Source: Primulina eburnea (Eukaryota; Streptophyta; Magnoliopsida; Lamiales; Gesneriaceae). Taken from it: DNA of 64,000 nucleotides. The stretch is taken from NCBI RefSeq assembly GCF_022965805.1, contig NC_133105.1, positions 2,356,001 to 2,420,000 on the forward strand. The letters are read 5' to 3'. Below, one piece after another: positions 22,297 through 37,240 of this stretch. The stretch's first letter is position 1, and every line of letters begins with the position of its first letter. The translations under genes and the position numbers were made by a program. The notes under the pieces are model-generated. The model made no database searches and was not told where the DNA came from. It saw only the letters and a program-made list of their open reading frames with translations.

Positions 22297-23114
22297 TCAG
22301 GGAACTGGTGTGATTTGATTCTGGTCTTGAAATACTGGAGGGATAGTTGTAAATGCAGGCTCAATGGTTTCATTTAAGCTCTTTGTTGGTCTTTTCAACC
22401 TCTTCGGTCTTTGCTGCTGTAGGGTGTCAATGTTTTGTGTCGGAACATCGTGTTCATAGTCCATTATCATTGAGTTCGGAGACGATGAGCCAACAGTTTT
22501 AGAACTCTTTTGTGGCCTTGAATTTTGCTCAGCCTGCTTGTCCGTTGCAGCTTTCCTCTGCATATACATCTAGGCCTTAAGAAAATATATAAAACACATG
22601 CAGAAATTAATCAAATCTGAATACTCTTGGATATCTCAAGATATCAAGAAAACCAGTAACAAATGGAAACTTAGAAGACGAGAACTTGCAAATTACAACA
22701 AAAATTCAAAATGATGTTGGATGTCACCTTTTTGTTGGTAGGTTTTGGTTTATCGGGTTCAGGAAGCTCAGATTCACTACCATATCCAGGGTTTGTAAAT
22801 ACTCAATAATTGCACCACCTCCTTCGGCATCAACTCGTATGCCCTTTGTTCCACCTTTCTTCTTTTGCCTGTCTTTAGCCTGGTCACAGAATAAAGCACG
22901 AGTACTTCCATATCATCACAAGTGCTTTTGAATTTAAACAGAATAATTTCAAGGCGTTATTATTTCCCACCTGTTGCGAAACTTCTTTTAATTTTTGTTC
23001 GAGTTGAGCATCATCGATCAATAATGATACAACATCTTCAGGAGCCAAAAGATCACCCTGAACATGACCACCTGTCATGACAAGCTGCTGCACGGTACTT
23101 TTCTGACTAGCTCT
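22297..23114 (-). pseudogene. INO80 chromatin-remodeller, 3' fragment only
   Basis: Three exons of the C-terminal tail of the INO80 ATPase are recognisable. Exon 23114-22971 encodes 48 codons in frame (RASQKSTVQQLVMTGGHV, then LLAPEDVVSLL). Exon 22879-22728 (KDRQKKKGGTKGIRVDAEG) has a 1-nt loss: its conserved end (SELPEPDKPKPTNKK) lies in another frame. Exon 22569-22297 (KRLKRPTKSLNETIEPAF) runs to the stop. Splice sites are GT-AG. In INO80 this tail follows the helicase C lobe, but no helicase exon lies upstream before CKX begins at about 24.1 kb. With no ATPase and a frame break it is a duplicated gene end, not a working gene. Confidence 0.8.
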
Positions 23115-24121
23115 CTGCCAAAAATTTTCCTTTCTTTACATATTAAGCGATAAACAGTGACCTGCATGATGAAGACAATTGAGGAATAAAAATATATAAA
23201 CAATAATAGGGAAAAATCAAAAGGCCAATTTTGAGAACAGTGATAATTAGAGGAATACATGATTGTGAAGATTTGAGAAATTAAAACTCATCTCATACTT
23301 CTAAATATTTTCAGGGAAATATAAATGATTTCATCATATGCGAATAAATAATAATGCTTCCAATAATGCTTCCTTGCAGATGGATATTAACATGTGTGCT
23401 TGTATCCATTACATTTTTTGGTCAATATGACTGGAGAGGAACAACACAATATTCACATATTTGTTGGAGTCCATAAATGATTTCTGGGAGAAAATCAAAT
23501 TCAGAGTCGTAAATTGGATGACTAAGTTGACAGAGTTTCATCAATTTTCTATTTCAGATTTAGTTAGGAATTAGAAATTTATACGGTCAGGACGATAGTG
23601 TACGCCAACTGCTACAGTATGCTTCTACTTCTGAATTTTTTTTTTTTAAAATTCTATTTTCTTTTTCCCCTTCTGTTCTTGTTTCAGGTTTGTTGTAGGG
23701 TACTGAACTTGTGGTGAGTGGTTTTGGGAGGGTAAAAAAGGAAATTAAAATCAGTTAAAAAAGTAAAAATTTACGATAAAAAATAAAAATCTCAAATTCA
23801 TAAAATATATTAAACTACACACTTTATAAAATTTTATCTATTCAATTGTGTTTTTCTTCACAAATTAAGAGAACTATTTATATAATTTTTTTGAAAATAA
23901 TTCAAAAATAAATATATCATTACATACATTATCACACACTAATTTCAATATTTACAATTCTACTTTCAACCGTCAATAATTCAACTATTGTTTTCAACAA
24001 AAACAAAGATTTTTTTTTTTGTTTTGCTTTTGAATGTAACTCGTGCACAATTATTACATCATTACGTACATTCAAGAGGCCTTATCCCCTTACCTTAGAG
24101 TTGTATTTGCTATATGACGTT
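23115..24121. other. AT-rich spacer, no INO80 helicase exons
   Basis: I looked for SNF2/helicase motifs on the minus strand and saw none. AT-rich low-complexity DNA. Confidence 0.45.
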
Positions 24122-26289
<2,168 letters not shown>

Positions 26290-27323
26290 CTCTAATGCGT
26301 CCGAAGATTAAAATGGATTTTCTGAGTGCATGCTCCGAGTTCGAGTGACAAAAGAATTTATAGAGAAGTGAGTGGATAGTTGAGATGATTTCCTTGCCCA
26401 ACCCTTTAGTTAAATTTATGAGTGGATCGAGATATGTACAGAGAAATGAGATATTTATTAGTACTCAAATCTTATAATCACCCGTTTTTCAGATTCTTGT
26501 CGCTGTCGTGTTGATTTTACTACTACTTTTGGACCAACCAACAGTGAGTTCACGTTACTTAGCTTCCATCTTTCCAGAGCCAAATGTTATCTATAGGTTG
26601 TAGTCCATGCACAACGAAACCAACAAAGAGTTTCAACACATCAAACAACGATGGTCAAATTCAAAAATGGGGAAGCAATTTTACCATGTTAATCGAGCTG
26701 ATGATTTCTACCGTCATTCTACGCTGACCAAAATATTGCTCTTGAGTCTGATCTGCATTTTTATCGAGCTAAAATATATTTGCTAAATTATGTTTTAAAC
26801 AACTATATCCTTATATATTGCCTCAAAAAAAAATCTATATCCATACAAATACTAGAAACTCTTGACACACGATGCAAACAAATAATTATTTTTTTTGTTT
26901 TTCGAAAATGTTTGTAAAATCTCTAAATTATACTAAATTTAGAAAAGTATAAAATTATAAAAATATATGATATTTTAAATAAGAAGTGATATGATAATTT
27001 AAGCTTGAATAAGACTTAAATAAGTTATAAGATTAATAATATAGATTTATTTTCAATACCTAAAATAAGGGTTTTTTAAGTATTAAATAAAAAAATAAAG
27101 CATGACACAAAAAATTAGCTAGTATAAACGGCACACGTTTAATAACACACACACACATATACACTATAGATTTTATAGAAGAAAATGATATTTTAGTCAT
27201 GAATATTTGCTTTAGTTATTTTGATTCTGTGATGCAATTATGACTAGAATTGTTTTTTGTTTTATTCTTTTTTATATAATAAGTTTTGCGATTTTAGTTC
27301 CAATACCGTGTTAATATAGTTTC
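26290..27323. other. CKX 5' flank and AT-rich DNA
   Basis: Presumed promoter of the CKX gene in the first few hundred bases; the rest is AT-rich without ORFs or recognised repeats. Confidence 0.4.
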
Positions 27324-27555
27324 GATGTGAAATGACTCTAACATGTGTATTGTTGACACTTACACGGGAAAAAATTGTAAAATATATGTATGTTTATATA
27401 TATATATAGTGTCGATGTGAAATGACTCTAACATGTGTATTGTTGACACTTACACGGAAAAAAATTGTAAAATATATGTATGTTTATATATATATATATG
27501 TGAAATGACTCTAACATGTGTATTGTTGACACTTACACGGGAAAAAATTGTAAAA

Positions 27556-27589
<34 letters not shown>
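27324..27589. repeat. Three ~85-90-bp tandem repeats ending in (TA)n
   Basis: The unit GATGTGAAATGACTCTAACA...TTGTTGACACTTACACGG...TATATGTATG followed by TA runs starts at 27324, 27414 and about 27500. The copies are nearly identical, differing mainly in TA number, so the array is young. The third unit runs into a (TA)n tract directly at the Helitron end. Confidence 0.85.
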
Positions 27590-27858
27590 CTAGATAAATA
27601 CACGTGCAATAAATACACGTGCGTTGCACGTTAAGAAATAGATATAATTTGTATATGATTATTTTATTTAAATATGTTCAATTTTTTTTTAAATTAGAAT
27701 AACTTTTAATAGATAAATAATTAATTATTTGGTTACAAATGAAATCATAACATTTTTTAGTCTTTGATTTGAAGACCTCTTGAAATCTTTTTGTGCATGT
27801 CGGTTTTTATCTTTTTATCTCTTTTTTTGTACTCAGCAATTGGCTCTTCATCTGGAAT

Positions 27859-28690
27859 CTATATTTCATCTTCGTCTTCATGGATCTTCATATTTTTGTT
27901 GATGTTTATTTCATTTGATTTTTCTACCTTTGGGGGTACACTGCTTTGTTTAGTTGGCTTGATAATCTTCCGAGATCTCCATTTCTTGATATTGACATTT
28001 GTTGTTGGATAATTTTCATGTATCTCAATAGCTTCTGCCACAATTTTGAACACTTCTTCACGTTTTTCTACTGAATTATCCAACTTGAACAAGAATGTGT
28101 GGAGCTTGGAGCTTGGTTGATTTAGCGAATCTTTATATGTGTTATTTAGTAAATTCTGCATTGAAAATTTTTATTGTTAGATGCATTATTTATGTAGATA
28201 TAAATCATTATTTGTTCTATCTTATACCTGGTCATGAATTTGAATGAAATTTTCAATAGAACATCCAACAAAAGACGCTGCAACTTTTCCAAATATGTTA
28301 TTCTTGCCATCTCATTCTCATCTTCAATTGTGACTGTTATTCTATACCTTTAACATAAAGAAGTAAAGTAATGAATACCTTTTTTTAGTGTGATTTAAAA
28401 CTTGGGTTGTGTATTGGTAATTTGTTTTATACAAAAACGATTTGAATTCATTTTTATTTCTCTTTTTCTGTCCATTTGATGTACATAAGAGTAATTATTA
28501 CACATAAAATTAATTTAAACTCATTTTGATTCTTTTGAAGTGTTTTCTTATTGTATCAAATAATTATTTGTGTTTGTCATGCATAGGGTTTACAATTTGG
28601 AAAATTGACATCCACGTCAATGCAATCCTCATTATGTTCACCATTTGCTTGGTATAGAGCTTTGCACGGTAAATCACAATTATAAGAAAT
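27859..28690 (-). pseudogene. RPA1-like (replication protein A 70 kDa) C-terminal remnant in the Helitron
   Basis: Minus-strand fragments in RPA order are a Cys-containing zinc-ribbon-like piece (about 28690-28585, CDLPCKALYQANGEHNED, then NCKP), RYRITVTIEDENE at about 28350, then in a shifted frame DGKNNIFGKVAASFVGCS and FIQIHDQ (to about 28230), and a Lys-rich tail (28161-27859, ending in an acidic run). RYxxxxxIxDxxG ... FGKVAxxxxG is the OB-fold pattern of RPA1 C-terminal domains, which bind single-stranded DNA. Spacer sequences between the pieces look like introns or decay. Plant Helitrons often carry such RPA genes. Frames are not continuous, so I treat it as a remnant. Confidence 0.6.
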
Positions 28691-29134
28691 AAATATTACG
28701 TCGTGGTTAACAAATATAACTTTTGAAATAAAGATTAAGCAACATTCGAACTAAAAGATAAATCTTTCATTATCATTCATTTTTGTTAGGTTAAGTGTGC
28801 AATAGTGAGGGTAGTATTGGGATGAGTGACTCATGTGAAGTTTTCGTGAGTTAAACTGCTGACATTATGTCGCTTATTTAAAATTTCATTACAGATATAA
28901 TTTTTAAAAAAAAACTGTAAATTTCATTCCCAAAAATTTTATTTCATTTTTCTTCAATTATTATAAAATTCATTAATACCTGAAAACGGACAAAAGAAGA
29001 CATGTATTTATTAATATTATTTAATGAAAATAAGGACATATGTAAATTCACACAATTTTATTAGACTTTTCAAATTTATTAGTCGTGTATTATTTAAGTT
29101 ATTAATGGATGTTAATTTACTCAAGTTTAAAATA

Positions 29135-30000
29135 AAAATTGCATAAAAACTCCTACGAGGCTGTTTCACGGAAACATGTCTCATATCCTACCCTAATCAA
29201 GAAAAATCATTGTTTTTCACTCTGAAAATTGACCGGTTGGCCCATCTGAATAATATATCCATGAGACCGGCTCACGTAAGACCAATCAAAAATTGGAGAA
29301 CTATAAAAATTCATAAATCAAACAAAAAAAAAGAGAAGTCAAACAAAAAGAATTATTTTTAAAATAAAGATATAATTTATTCTGTGAAAATATATTATAA
29401 ATTTTATTATTCTTCTATTTATTTTAAATTATATTAAAGATATATTTTTTAAAACAAATAAAGTATAAATTCCATTACATAAAATGGTAGCTAAATTTCA
29501 TTTTGTTAAATTTTATTAGAATTAATTGATAGTTGGGAAAAAAAACAAACAATATAGTATGTATTTATTATTATTATTATTTTAAATTTTATTAAAGATA
29601 TTATTTTCAAAAAAACATTATGTTTGAATTTCATTCCAAAAAATAAGACTTAATTTAAATTTCATTCTAAAAACTGGTGGCTAAATTTTATCTTTCTTCA
29701 ATTTATTTTAGAATATATTAAATAATAGATGGGAAAAACAAATAAACAAAGAGAAGTATATTAAGAAGTATATTAATTATGATTATTATTATTATTATTA
29801 TTCATATATGTTAATTTATTTAAGTTAAAAAAAATGACACAGAAACTCCTATGAAGTTGTTTCACGAGTGAATTTTGTGAAACATGTCGCATATCTGACT
29901 TGAATCGTGAAAAATAAATTATTTTTCACTCCTGAAATAACTGGGTCAGCCCCTCTCAAGACTATATAACAATGAAATTGTTTCACAAAAATCTACTAAA
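29135..30000. repeat. Two copies of a second short repeat (TTTCACG-containing)
   Basis: About 29145-29290 and 29840-30000 share ACTCCTA.GA.G.TGTTTCACG, ACATGTC.CATATC, TTTTTCACTC.TGAAA and a (G/T)TTTCAC end. They look like distant relatives of the GTGAGAC family or a separate MITE inside the Helitron. Confidence 0.45.
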
Positions 30001-30409
30001 AATTGGAGAACTATAATATTTTGAATAACAGTGTAAACGTCATTTTTATTCGATTTATTTTAAAATTCTTTAATTAATAAAAAAAATAGAAATCAAACAA
30101 AAATGCAAATTTCATTATTCATTTATTTAATTTAAATTTCATTAAAGATATATATATATTTTTTTTTTAAAAAAATAGAGTGTAAATTTTATTTCAAAAA
30201 ATGAAAGATAAATTTAAATTTTATTCTAAAAATGGTGGCTAAATTTCATTTTTCTTCAATTTATTTTAGAAGTCATTAATAGCTGATAGAAAATAAACAA
30301 AAAAATAAATATTAATATTATCGTTTCGAATTTCATTAAAGATATGTTTTTTTTAATGGAGTACAACTTTCATAACAAAAAATAAGACTAAAATTCATTT
30401 ATCTTCAAT

Positions 30410-31928
30410 TTATTTTAAATTCCATTAATTAATATATGGGAAACATGGAAAACAAAAAAAAATTAAAAATGGAGTGCAAATTTCATCACAAAAAAAGAAG
30501 ACTAAATTTTATTTTTCTTCAATTCAGTTTAGATTTCATTAATTAATAGATGGAAAAAACAAAGCGATATGTATTAATGAATATTATTTAATGCAGATAA
30601 GGACATAGATGTAAATTCACAATTCAAACTCATATATTTATAGTAGTAATATTAATAATAATATATAGATAATAGATTGAATTTCATTATAGATATAAGT
30701 TTAAAAAAAATGGATTGCAATTTTCATCACAAAAAATGAATGCTAAATTTTATTTTTCTTCAATTTAGTTTAGATTTGATTAATTAATTGATGAAAACAT
30801 GCAGAAAAAATAAGGTCCTCGGGTTAGCGTGTGCACATCCAGCCTCGCCTACTCAGTCTTCGGCACCTTCAATCTCCTGATCAATATGCTCACATACATC
30901 AATCACACCTAATGAGTCTAAAAACTCAACACCTGTAACTTAATAACGAATACATATACATAACATATCTTTAATTTATTTTAAATTTCATTAATCAATA
31001 GATGAAAAACATGGAAAACAAAAAAAAATTAAAAATGGTGTGTGTAAATTCACAAAAAAAATAAACATGTATTAATGATTGTTATTAAATGAAAGTAAGG
31101 ACATTTATGTCAATTCACATTCATATATAGATATAGAAATAGATAATCGAATTCAACTCGTTAGTTGTGACTTTCGTATTAGCTATATCGTATCAGTTCT
31201 ATCGTAAAATTTAAAAAATAGAGTGCAAATTTCATTACAACAAAAAATAAGGCTAAATGTTCTCTTCAATTTATTTTAAATTTCATTAATTAATAGATGA
31301 AAAACATGGGAAAAAAAATAAAAATAAAAATGGAGTGTGTAAATTGACAAAAAAATAAATAAAAATGTATTAATGATTATTATTAAATGAATGTAAGAAC
31401 ATTTCTCTTCAATTTATTTTAAATTTCATTAATTAATATGAAAAACATGGTAAAAAAATAAAAATAAAAAATGGAGTATGTAAATTGACAAAAAAAAAAA
31501 TAAACATGTATTAATGATTATTATTAAATGAACGTAAGGACATTTCTCTTCAATTTATTTTAAATTTCATTAATTAATATGAAAAACATGGAAAAATTAA
31601 AAATAAAATGGAGTGTGTAAATTCACAAAAAAATAAACATGTATTAATGATTATTATTAAATGAAAGTAAGGACATTTATGTAAATTCACAATTCATATT
31701 CATATATTTATATAGATATAGATATAGATATTAAATGAATGTAAGGACATTTCTCTTCAATTTATTTTAAATTTCATTAATTAATATGAAAAACATGGAA
31801 AAAAATTAAAAATAAAATGGAGTGTGTAAATTCACAAAAAATAAACATGTATTAATGATTATTATTAAATGAAAGTAAGGACATTTATGTAAATTCACAA
31901 TTCATATTCATATATATATAGAAATAGA
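30410..31928. repeat. Tandem/nested Helitron 5'-end repeats
   Basis: A ~140-170-bp unit (TTCTCTTCAATTTATTTTAA, ATTTCATTAATTAAT, a short A-rich run, AATGGAGTGTGTAAATTCAC, AACATGTATTAATGATTATT, AAGGACATTTATGTAAATTC) recurs at about 30410, 30968, 31256, 31403, 31547 and 31752. Several copies end in the same TCTAT...-type Helitron 5' terminus (about 30678, 31143, 31730 and 31928). Confidence 0.7.
30807..31210. mobile_element. Second copy of the retrotransposon-like remnant, split by Helitron repeat
   Basis: 30807-30960 matches 3208-3365 (GGTCCTCGGGTTA, CCTACTCAG, TTCGGCACCTTC, AATGAGTCTAAAAACTCAAC). 31150-31210 matches 3590-3645 (GTTAGTTGTGACTTTCGTAT). The part between is replaced by a Helitron 5'-end repeat, so one element has interrupted the other. 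Confidence 0.45.
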
Positions 31929-33257
31929 TTAAGCAGGATAGTGACGGGTCGATTGACGCTCGACCTTAGAAGATCATGGTTGGTGATGATGATAATATTT
32001 GCATGGCCCAAAGTACCTTTTTTGACTGATGGTATCCATGCATGCAAGTTTAAGCACCAATGTACAATATGACAGTATGACACCAATCCAAGTACTGAAG
32101 TTATCTTGTCAGGTGATGACACAATCTATGTTTTTAACGTGTATTTTTCTTGTTTGATAGTGCTTCAACTTATGACTGATAAGGATGTTAGGATATACGA
32201 TCGAGTAAACAATCGAACTCCAGTAATGTTTGCAATGTATGGTCCAGGCCGCGCATATTTGTGGGTTTTTTTGGATAAACATAATGATGGGATTCTATTA
32301 TAGCGGTACACTGTAGTGTGGAGAAAATAAAAAACGTGAAGTCTTTAAATCAATTTTTTATTGGAATTTTTCATGTAGAGGCCTGGGGAGAAGGAGATCT
32401 TGATTCGTGTGTACAATTAAATGGAATAGGAAAACTCATTTGTTATGCCAATGGAGCCAATGATTGCTCTACTTGACAAGAATTGGCTACCAGTTTTTGT
32501 AATATTTTTTATAATTTGAACTAGATAAATTTTAAAAATCATCTTAAGAATTGAATATATCAAGATACATGATAAATATCATTTATAATAATGAACTTTT
32601 TATATAGAAAAAGCTCATGACATGTTAGATTATTTAAAACTAGGTTTTATCTATTTATAAAATTTTGCTCAATTACTAAAATTCATAAAATATATAATTG
32701 TATATCTCCAAACTAAGCTGGGCTAAAGCCCACCCTAGCCCCTAGTGAAGGTAATCGCATTTCATTAAAATATAGACATATAAAAATAATTCTGATCTTT
32801 CTGGGAATAATTTTGGGTCAGACTGCATGGTCCATCGATGTATCAGAAACTTGAGTAAAATAATTGAAGTACATCTTTTGAATTTATCATCTTTCTCACT
32901 GTAGTTTTCATAGGTGAATGCCAGGATTTGTTGGAAGGAACGATCAATTTTCCTGTTTTCACTGTATGTCTTTGTGGCAGTCCGAGACATATATTCGATT
33001 TCTATGAATTACAAATTAAAGAAACTATCAGGCGTGGAATTAATACGGAACAACAATTGAGTCTATTGTCTTACATATCAACTATAAATTTTGGTACGAT
33101 AATACAATGATAAAAACACGGTCCTAAATATTTGTATTCAACGGCTTTCGAAATATATATCAAACTACACAATTGATTCATGGTCTGTCTTCCTCTTCAT
33201 TTGTTCGACTCGTGGAGTTTCCTCCTATAAACGGCACAAAAAAAGAGGCTAAAGAAG
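31929..33257. other. Spacer between Helitron and PAP gene
   Basis: No gene supported. Moderately AT-rich; short ORFs at 32106-32303 and 32742-32990 look like chance. Confidence 0.4.
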
Positions 33258-36226
33258 TCAAGAGCTCAAGATTACTTCACTGTGCGTGTGCCCATCTTCC
33301 ATCCTAATCCATGATTTTAGAGAGAACGGCTGGTGATTGATCTCAAGAATCCGAGCTCCCCTTGGCCAGTTTCCATATCCACCATAACCAGTATGCCGAG
33401 CGAAGCATAGCCAGAGATTCTTGTAAGGGCAGCACCAGTCCAATCCATGGTTGTGGCCTACAAAAACAGCCTGCTTTCCCCACAAAACAGTTCAGAAACA
33501 ATATATATAATCACTACGGGACCATGATATCTCCTTTGTTCAACGCAAATGAAAAGTTGTCTAGGCAGAGGACAATCAATTAGGCCCAGTGGCGGAACTT
33601 TGGTCTTTGTTTGAGGCTTTGAGCCACATCGGTGTGTGGGTAAAATTTTAAGAAAAAACCTCATCCGAAAAACAGATTCTCAAACATCTGACACCAAAAC
33701 AACAAGGAGATTGAGGAAATTGTTCATGCATTTGAGGAACCACGACTCCAGTGTGATAAATTCATGAAGTGTGAATTTATGGTTTTAGAAAATATTACAC
33801 GACACAACCAAAACTCGTACCTAATACACACCCTTTAGCACTTACGTACCTTGACTGAAGGTCTTTCTTCAAGAACTTTCATGATACCCATTTCAGCTTC
33901 TTGTGCAGCAACATCCTCCAAGAAAATCGAGCCAACGCAACGCTTACGTACCAAAAAACTAGGAGCCGCTTTCTTATATGCTTTGGTTGGAATATGCCAA
34001 AAAATTATTTCAGGCACCCTAGGGAGAAATTAAATAAAAAATAGTTCTCCATTCAAATGAATAGTCGGAGCAATTAATTCATTGGTAATGCTGTCTTCTT
34101 AAAGAAAAAAATACAAAATAAAAATCTTACGAAGCTCTAACCTCGAGTCTGGATTGATCTCTTCAGACTTCTGCTTAAACCACTTCACTTGAGCATCAGA
34201 GATAACTTGCGGGTACGATCCTCCACCAGAGTCAAAGAAGTACATGAAAGCTGAGGCTTCTTCGGAATTACTTGATGAAGCAAGTTTAAGGACATAGTTG
34301 GAAACACTAGGCCATAGACTTTTGGGACCTTTCTTAGAATACGACAATATGTTTTGCTTGATCTCATCACTCATCAACTGCAAACGCGACGTCCCTTTGA
34401 AGCTGCATTCTTCACCACATGATGCAAAAGGTCCTGGAAAAGTATATGAAGTGAATTAAGGTGTTGCTTTTATTTTTCTAAATTGTGCCTCCTTAAGTCT
34501 TGAAAATGAAATGGAACTAGACTAAATTATTAGAATACTCATCATGCTGAATCTTGACTTTGGAGGCAGAGCAGATTAAAGAAAAGTGACGAGTGACCAT
34601 TGTTGAAATTAAAAAAAGAATTGACATAAAAGATGTGAGGAAGCGAGAGATACACAAAAAATGGACTCAAAAAAAGGGGAGACGACGAAGCAATGTCATC
34701 TGCTTCGAAGTTATAGCAGCTGATAACAGTGAAACTCAAATTTTTTAAACCTTACATAAAACCAAAATGTTTCTTGTCAAATATTGCGCAGTATTGACAG
34801 CCACACATGACAAGTATAATTAGTGTTCCTCCTAAGATTATGAGAAAGTGAACTTATATATATCTCTCTCCAATCTATGATAATTTTAATCGCAAGAGTC
34901 ACCTGCATCAGAGGTATTTGCATCAGGACAATGAAGCCTCGGAATCCCTGTTGCCGTAAACCAGTCCATCGGCCATTCAAATGGAGCATCATCGTGGTTC
35001 CCAAAAACACTAGCCCACGGTATTCCACGCGATCTTGTTGGGGACACTGCCTCATCCCAATGTAAGCTTGCATTTTCAATCATTATGTTATTGGCCGTGA
35101 TCACGTCCCCCAGATAAACCACAAAATCTGCAGTAAATTTTCCAGTTGATTGTGATATGCAGTAGACTAGAACACAATATGCTGATCATCATGCAAAATG
35201 TTCGTATTTTGCAAGTATATCACAACCTTAAGATTAGTGATGTTATTTTGTGAGTCGTGAATAATGGGGCACCCAAATCGAGCCCGAATTTGGATGTGAG
35301 ACGCCTCAAATATTATCACAGCTTGATCAATAGAAATTTCCGCATTTCACTATCAACAAACTATAGGATACATCAACACGTGATGATGTTGAAAATTATA
35401 GTACTATTAAATGATCTCCAGGTTTACACCAAATGAAAAGTACTCAAACAGTTCTAGAATGGGAGGATTACTAAAATTATATCAATTAATCCATTAAACT
35501 ATTAGGTTTATCATACAAACAGAATCATTTGAAAATGTAACGGTTGCATAAGATTCCGACAGACTATTGGCTTGGGGATTTCAACTCAAATTATTCATTT
35601 TGACTTCAGATTATAAAAGTACAACGAAAAGAATAATTCTTTTGTGAAAATTACGCCATGAAACTTAGCTAACTTCAATCGATATTTTAAAATCCCCTAC
35701 TCCGCATGAACAACCCAAATTAGCAAAACAGAAAAGTTACAAATAAATACGAATTCTGACCACTTTACATAATTATTTTCAAATTCCTTTGTATTTGGAT
35801 TGAGCCAGGATTTCGAATTCAATCTCCTTTCAATAACTCTCATTATTATTGATGTATTTGAAATCAAGATCAAGTCTTTACTTCCAAATGATGGAAATGC
35901 AACCTTAAAATACCTTACACGAAACTTTGTATTGGATAACGTCCACACGCACCTGGTTCCTCTTTGTCCAGCACGGTGGACATGACTCTCGCGGAACCAA
36001 CATCCTGGAGCGGGCCCCAGTCCGTCCACGCGTCCTCGCCAAAGTGAAGGTCGGCGAAAAGAGCGATCTTGAACGGCGAGCCCTCTCGCACCCGGATAAT
36101 ATTTCCCGACGGCGCTCCACGGAGGATCAGCCCCGGATCATCTGGACGTACGGCTGAGATTAATGATAAACACATGATTACGGCGCATTGGACTGAGTAT
36201 TGCTTTTGGGTTGAAGAAGTGGGCAT
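33258..36226 (-). CDS. Purple acid phosphatase 16-type metallophosphatase, five exons
   Basis: Exons 36226-35953, 35127-34903, 34433-34142, 34018-33850 and 33470-33258 join in frame across GT-AG introns to give 390 aa, normal for the PAP16 group. Residues ~10-26 are hydrophobic and may be a signal peptide. The calcineurin-like metal-binding motifs are in order: ADLHFGE (D59, H61), YLGDV (D99), FGNHDD (N135, H136), FWHIP (H272) and VGHNH (H326, H328). [14 protein letters not shown] and [11 protein letters not shown] are typical of PAP16/28/29. Databases call PAP16 'probable inactive', but the di-metal ligands are all present here, so phosphoesterase activity is plausible. Substrate unknown. 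Family call is strong; the paralogue within the group is less sure. Confidence 0.9.
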
Positions 36227-37240
36227 GAATGAACATCGACTATTAAGTCAAAGCAAAGTAACGGGCGGAAGAAGAGATCAATGAGCGCGAACAATGTTGC
36301 TGTACTATTAAAGTTCCCTCATTAATGGCCTTTGTGCGTGGGTGGTCACAACTCACAAGGTTTTCCACTCACGTACATCCAAAGTCGAGTATATATACGT
36401 CTGGTATAACACGATTCGAACTCGAACTCGAACTCGAACTCAAATATGATTCGTATATATGATAAAAGATAATGACTAAAAAATCAAGAACGCCAAAATT
36501 TCCGTGGCTCCTTTAGTAATTCGGCAAAAGGTATCTGATGGCATATTTCCGAATACGATGTGGACCATGTAATGTTTAGATAGTTGCAAGTAAGAATAAT
36601 GTAATATTCCTTGCAATATCCCATAACATATAGCAATAACTGTTATTATTAGATTAAATATTCTTATTTCCATTTTCAGTATCGTTGGTTACTTGCTCTT
36701 GATGATTTCGAAATAATAATAACAATGTGTAATATAACTTTTGTTATTATATTTTTATAAAATATTGAAACAGATTTATAAATGATATTCAAATTTGTGT
36801 TTAATTGTTTGCATGCAATTGGTACTGTGTTAAAAATCATTATTAATTTTACATAAAATGGATATTGGGAATAATCTGAAGTATGGGTTTAAATCAAACC
36901 TCTCCGGTGAAAAACATTAATATTAATGTTGAATTCTTGAATTGCATTTATTGCTATGATATTGTCGATATTTGGCTTGGTTTCACCAAATATGGATTTC
37001 ACGGGATTTGTGAGGCAACTTGTAGTACTACACACCAATAAATCAAAATATCAATGTTAAAATCTGAGCCTCTATGATATAATATGGTAACTGATAGAAA
37101 TATTACAAAATAATATGCTCTGTTCTATACAATCAAATTGAGAAAATTTAAAACTTGAAGTTGTATGTTTGTTTCTTTTTAATTGTAATTTTTATCATAT
37201 ATTGTCAAATTTCAGTTTTACTGATATATTTGATTTGAGA
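36227..37240. other. 5' flank of the PAP gene
   Basis: Presumed promoter. A short tandem hexamer (CGAACT, about four units) lies at 36414-36441. No gene seen beyond it; the rest is AT-rich. Confidence 0.4.

Larger units (their letters stand above)
27590..31928 (-). mobile_element. Helitron, 4.3 kb, minus orientation, non-autonomous
   Basis: The 3' end on the minus strand is CTAG at 27593-27590, followed by T. It is preceded by a 6-bp hairpin ACGTGC-GTT-GCACGT (27617-27631). The 5' end at 31928 begins TCTATTTCTATATA and is preceded by A. TC start, CTRR end with upstream hairpin, and insertion between A and T without duplication are the hallmarks of Helitrons. No Rep/helicase (RepHel) ORF is visible, but a remnant of an RPA1-like protein, a common passenger of plant Helitrons, lies near the 3' end. 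The interior is mostly AT-rich repeat DNA. The hairpin lies 23 nt from the CTAG, longer than usual, because an ACACGTGCAATAAAT duplication intervenes. Confidence 0.75.

Noticed and set aside
27324..27589. Tandem repeats as a CRISPR array
   Set aside because: Plant DNA; the units are contiguous duplications without unique spacers of constant length.
33258..36226. PAP gene as part of a cytokinin or phosphate gene cluster
   Set aside because: Only one such gene is present, 7 kb from CKX with a Helitron between; nothing supports a link.
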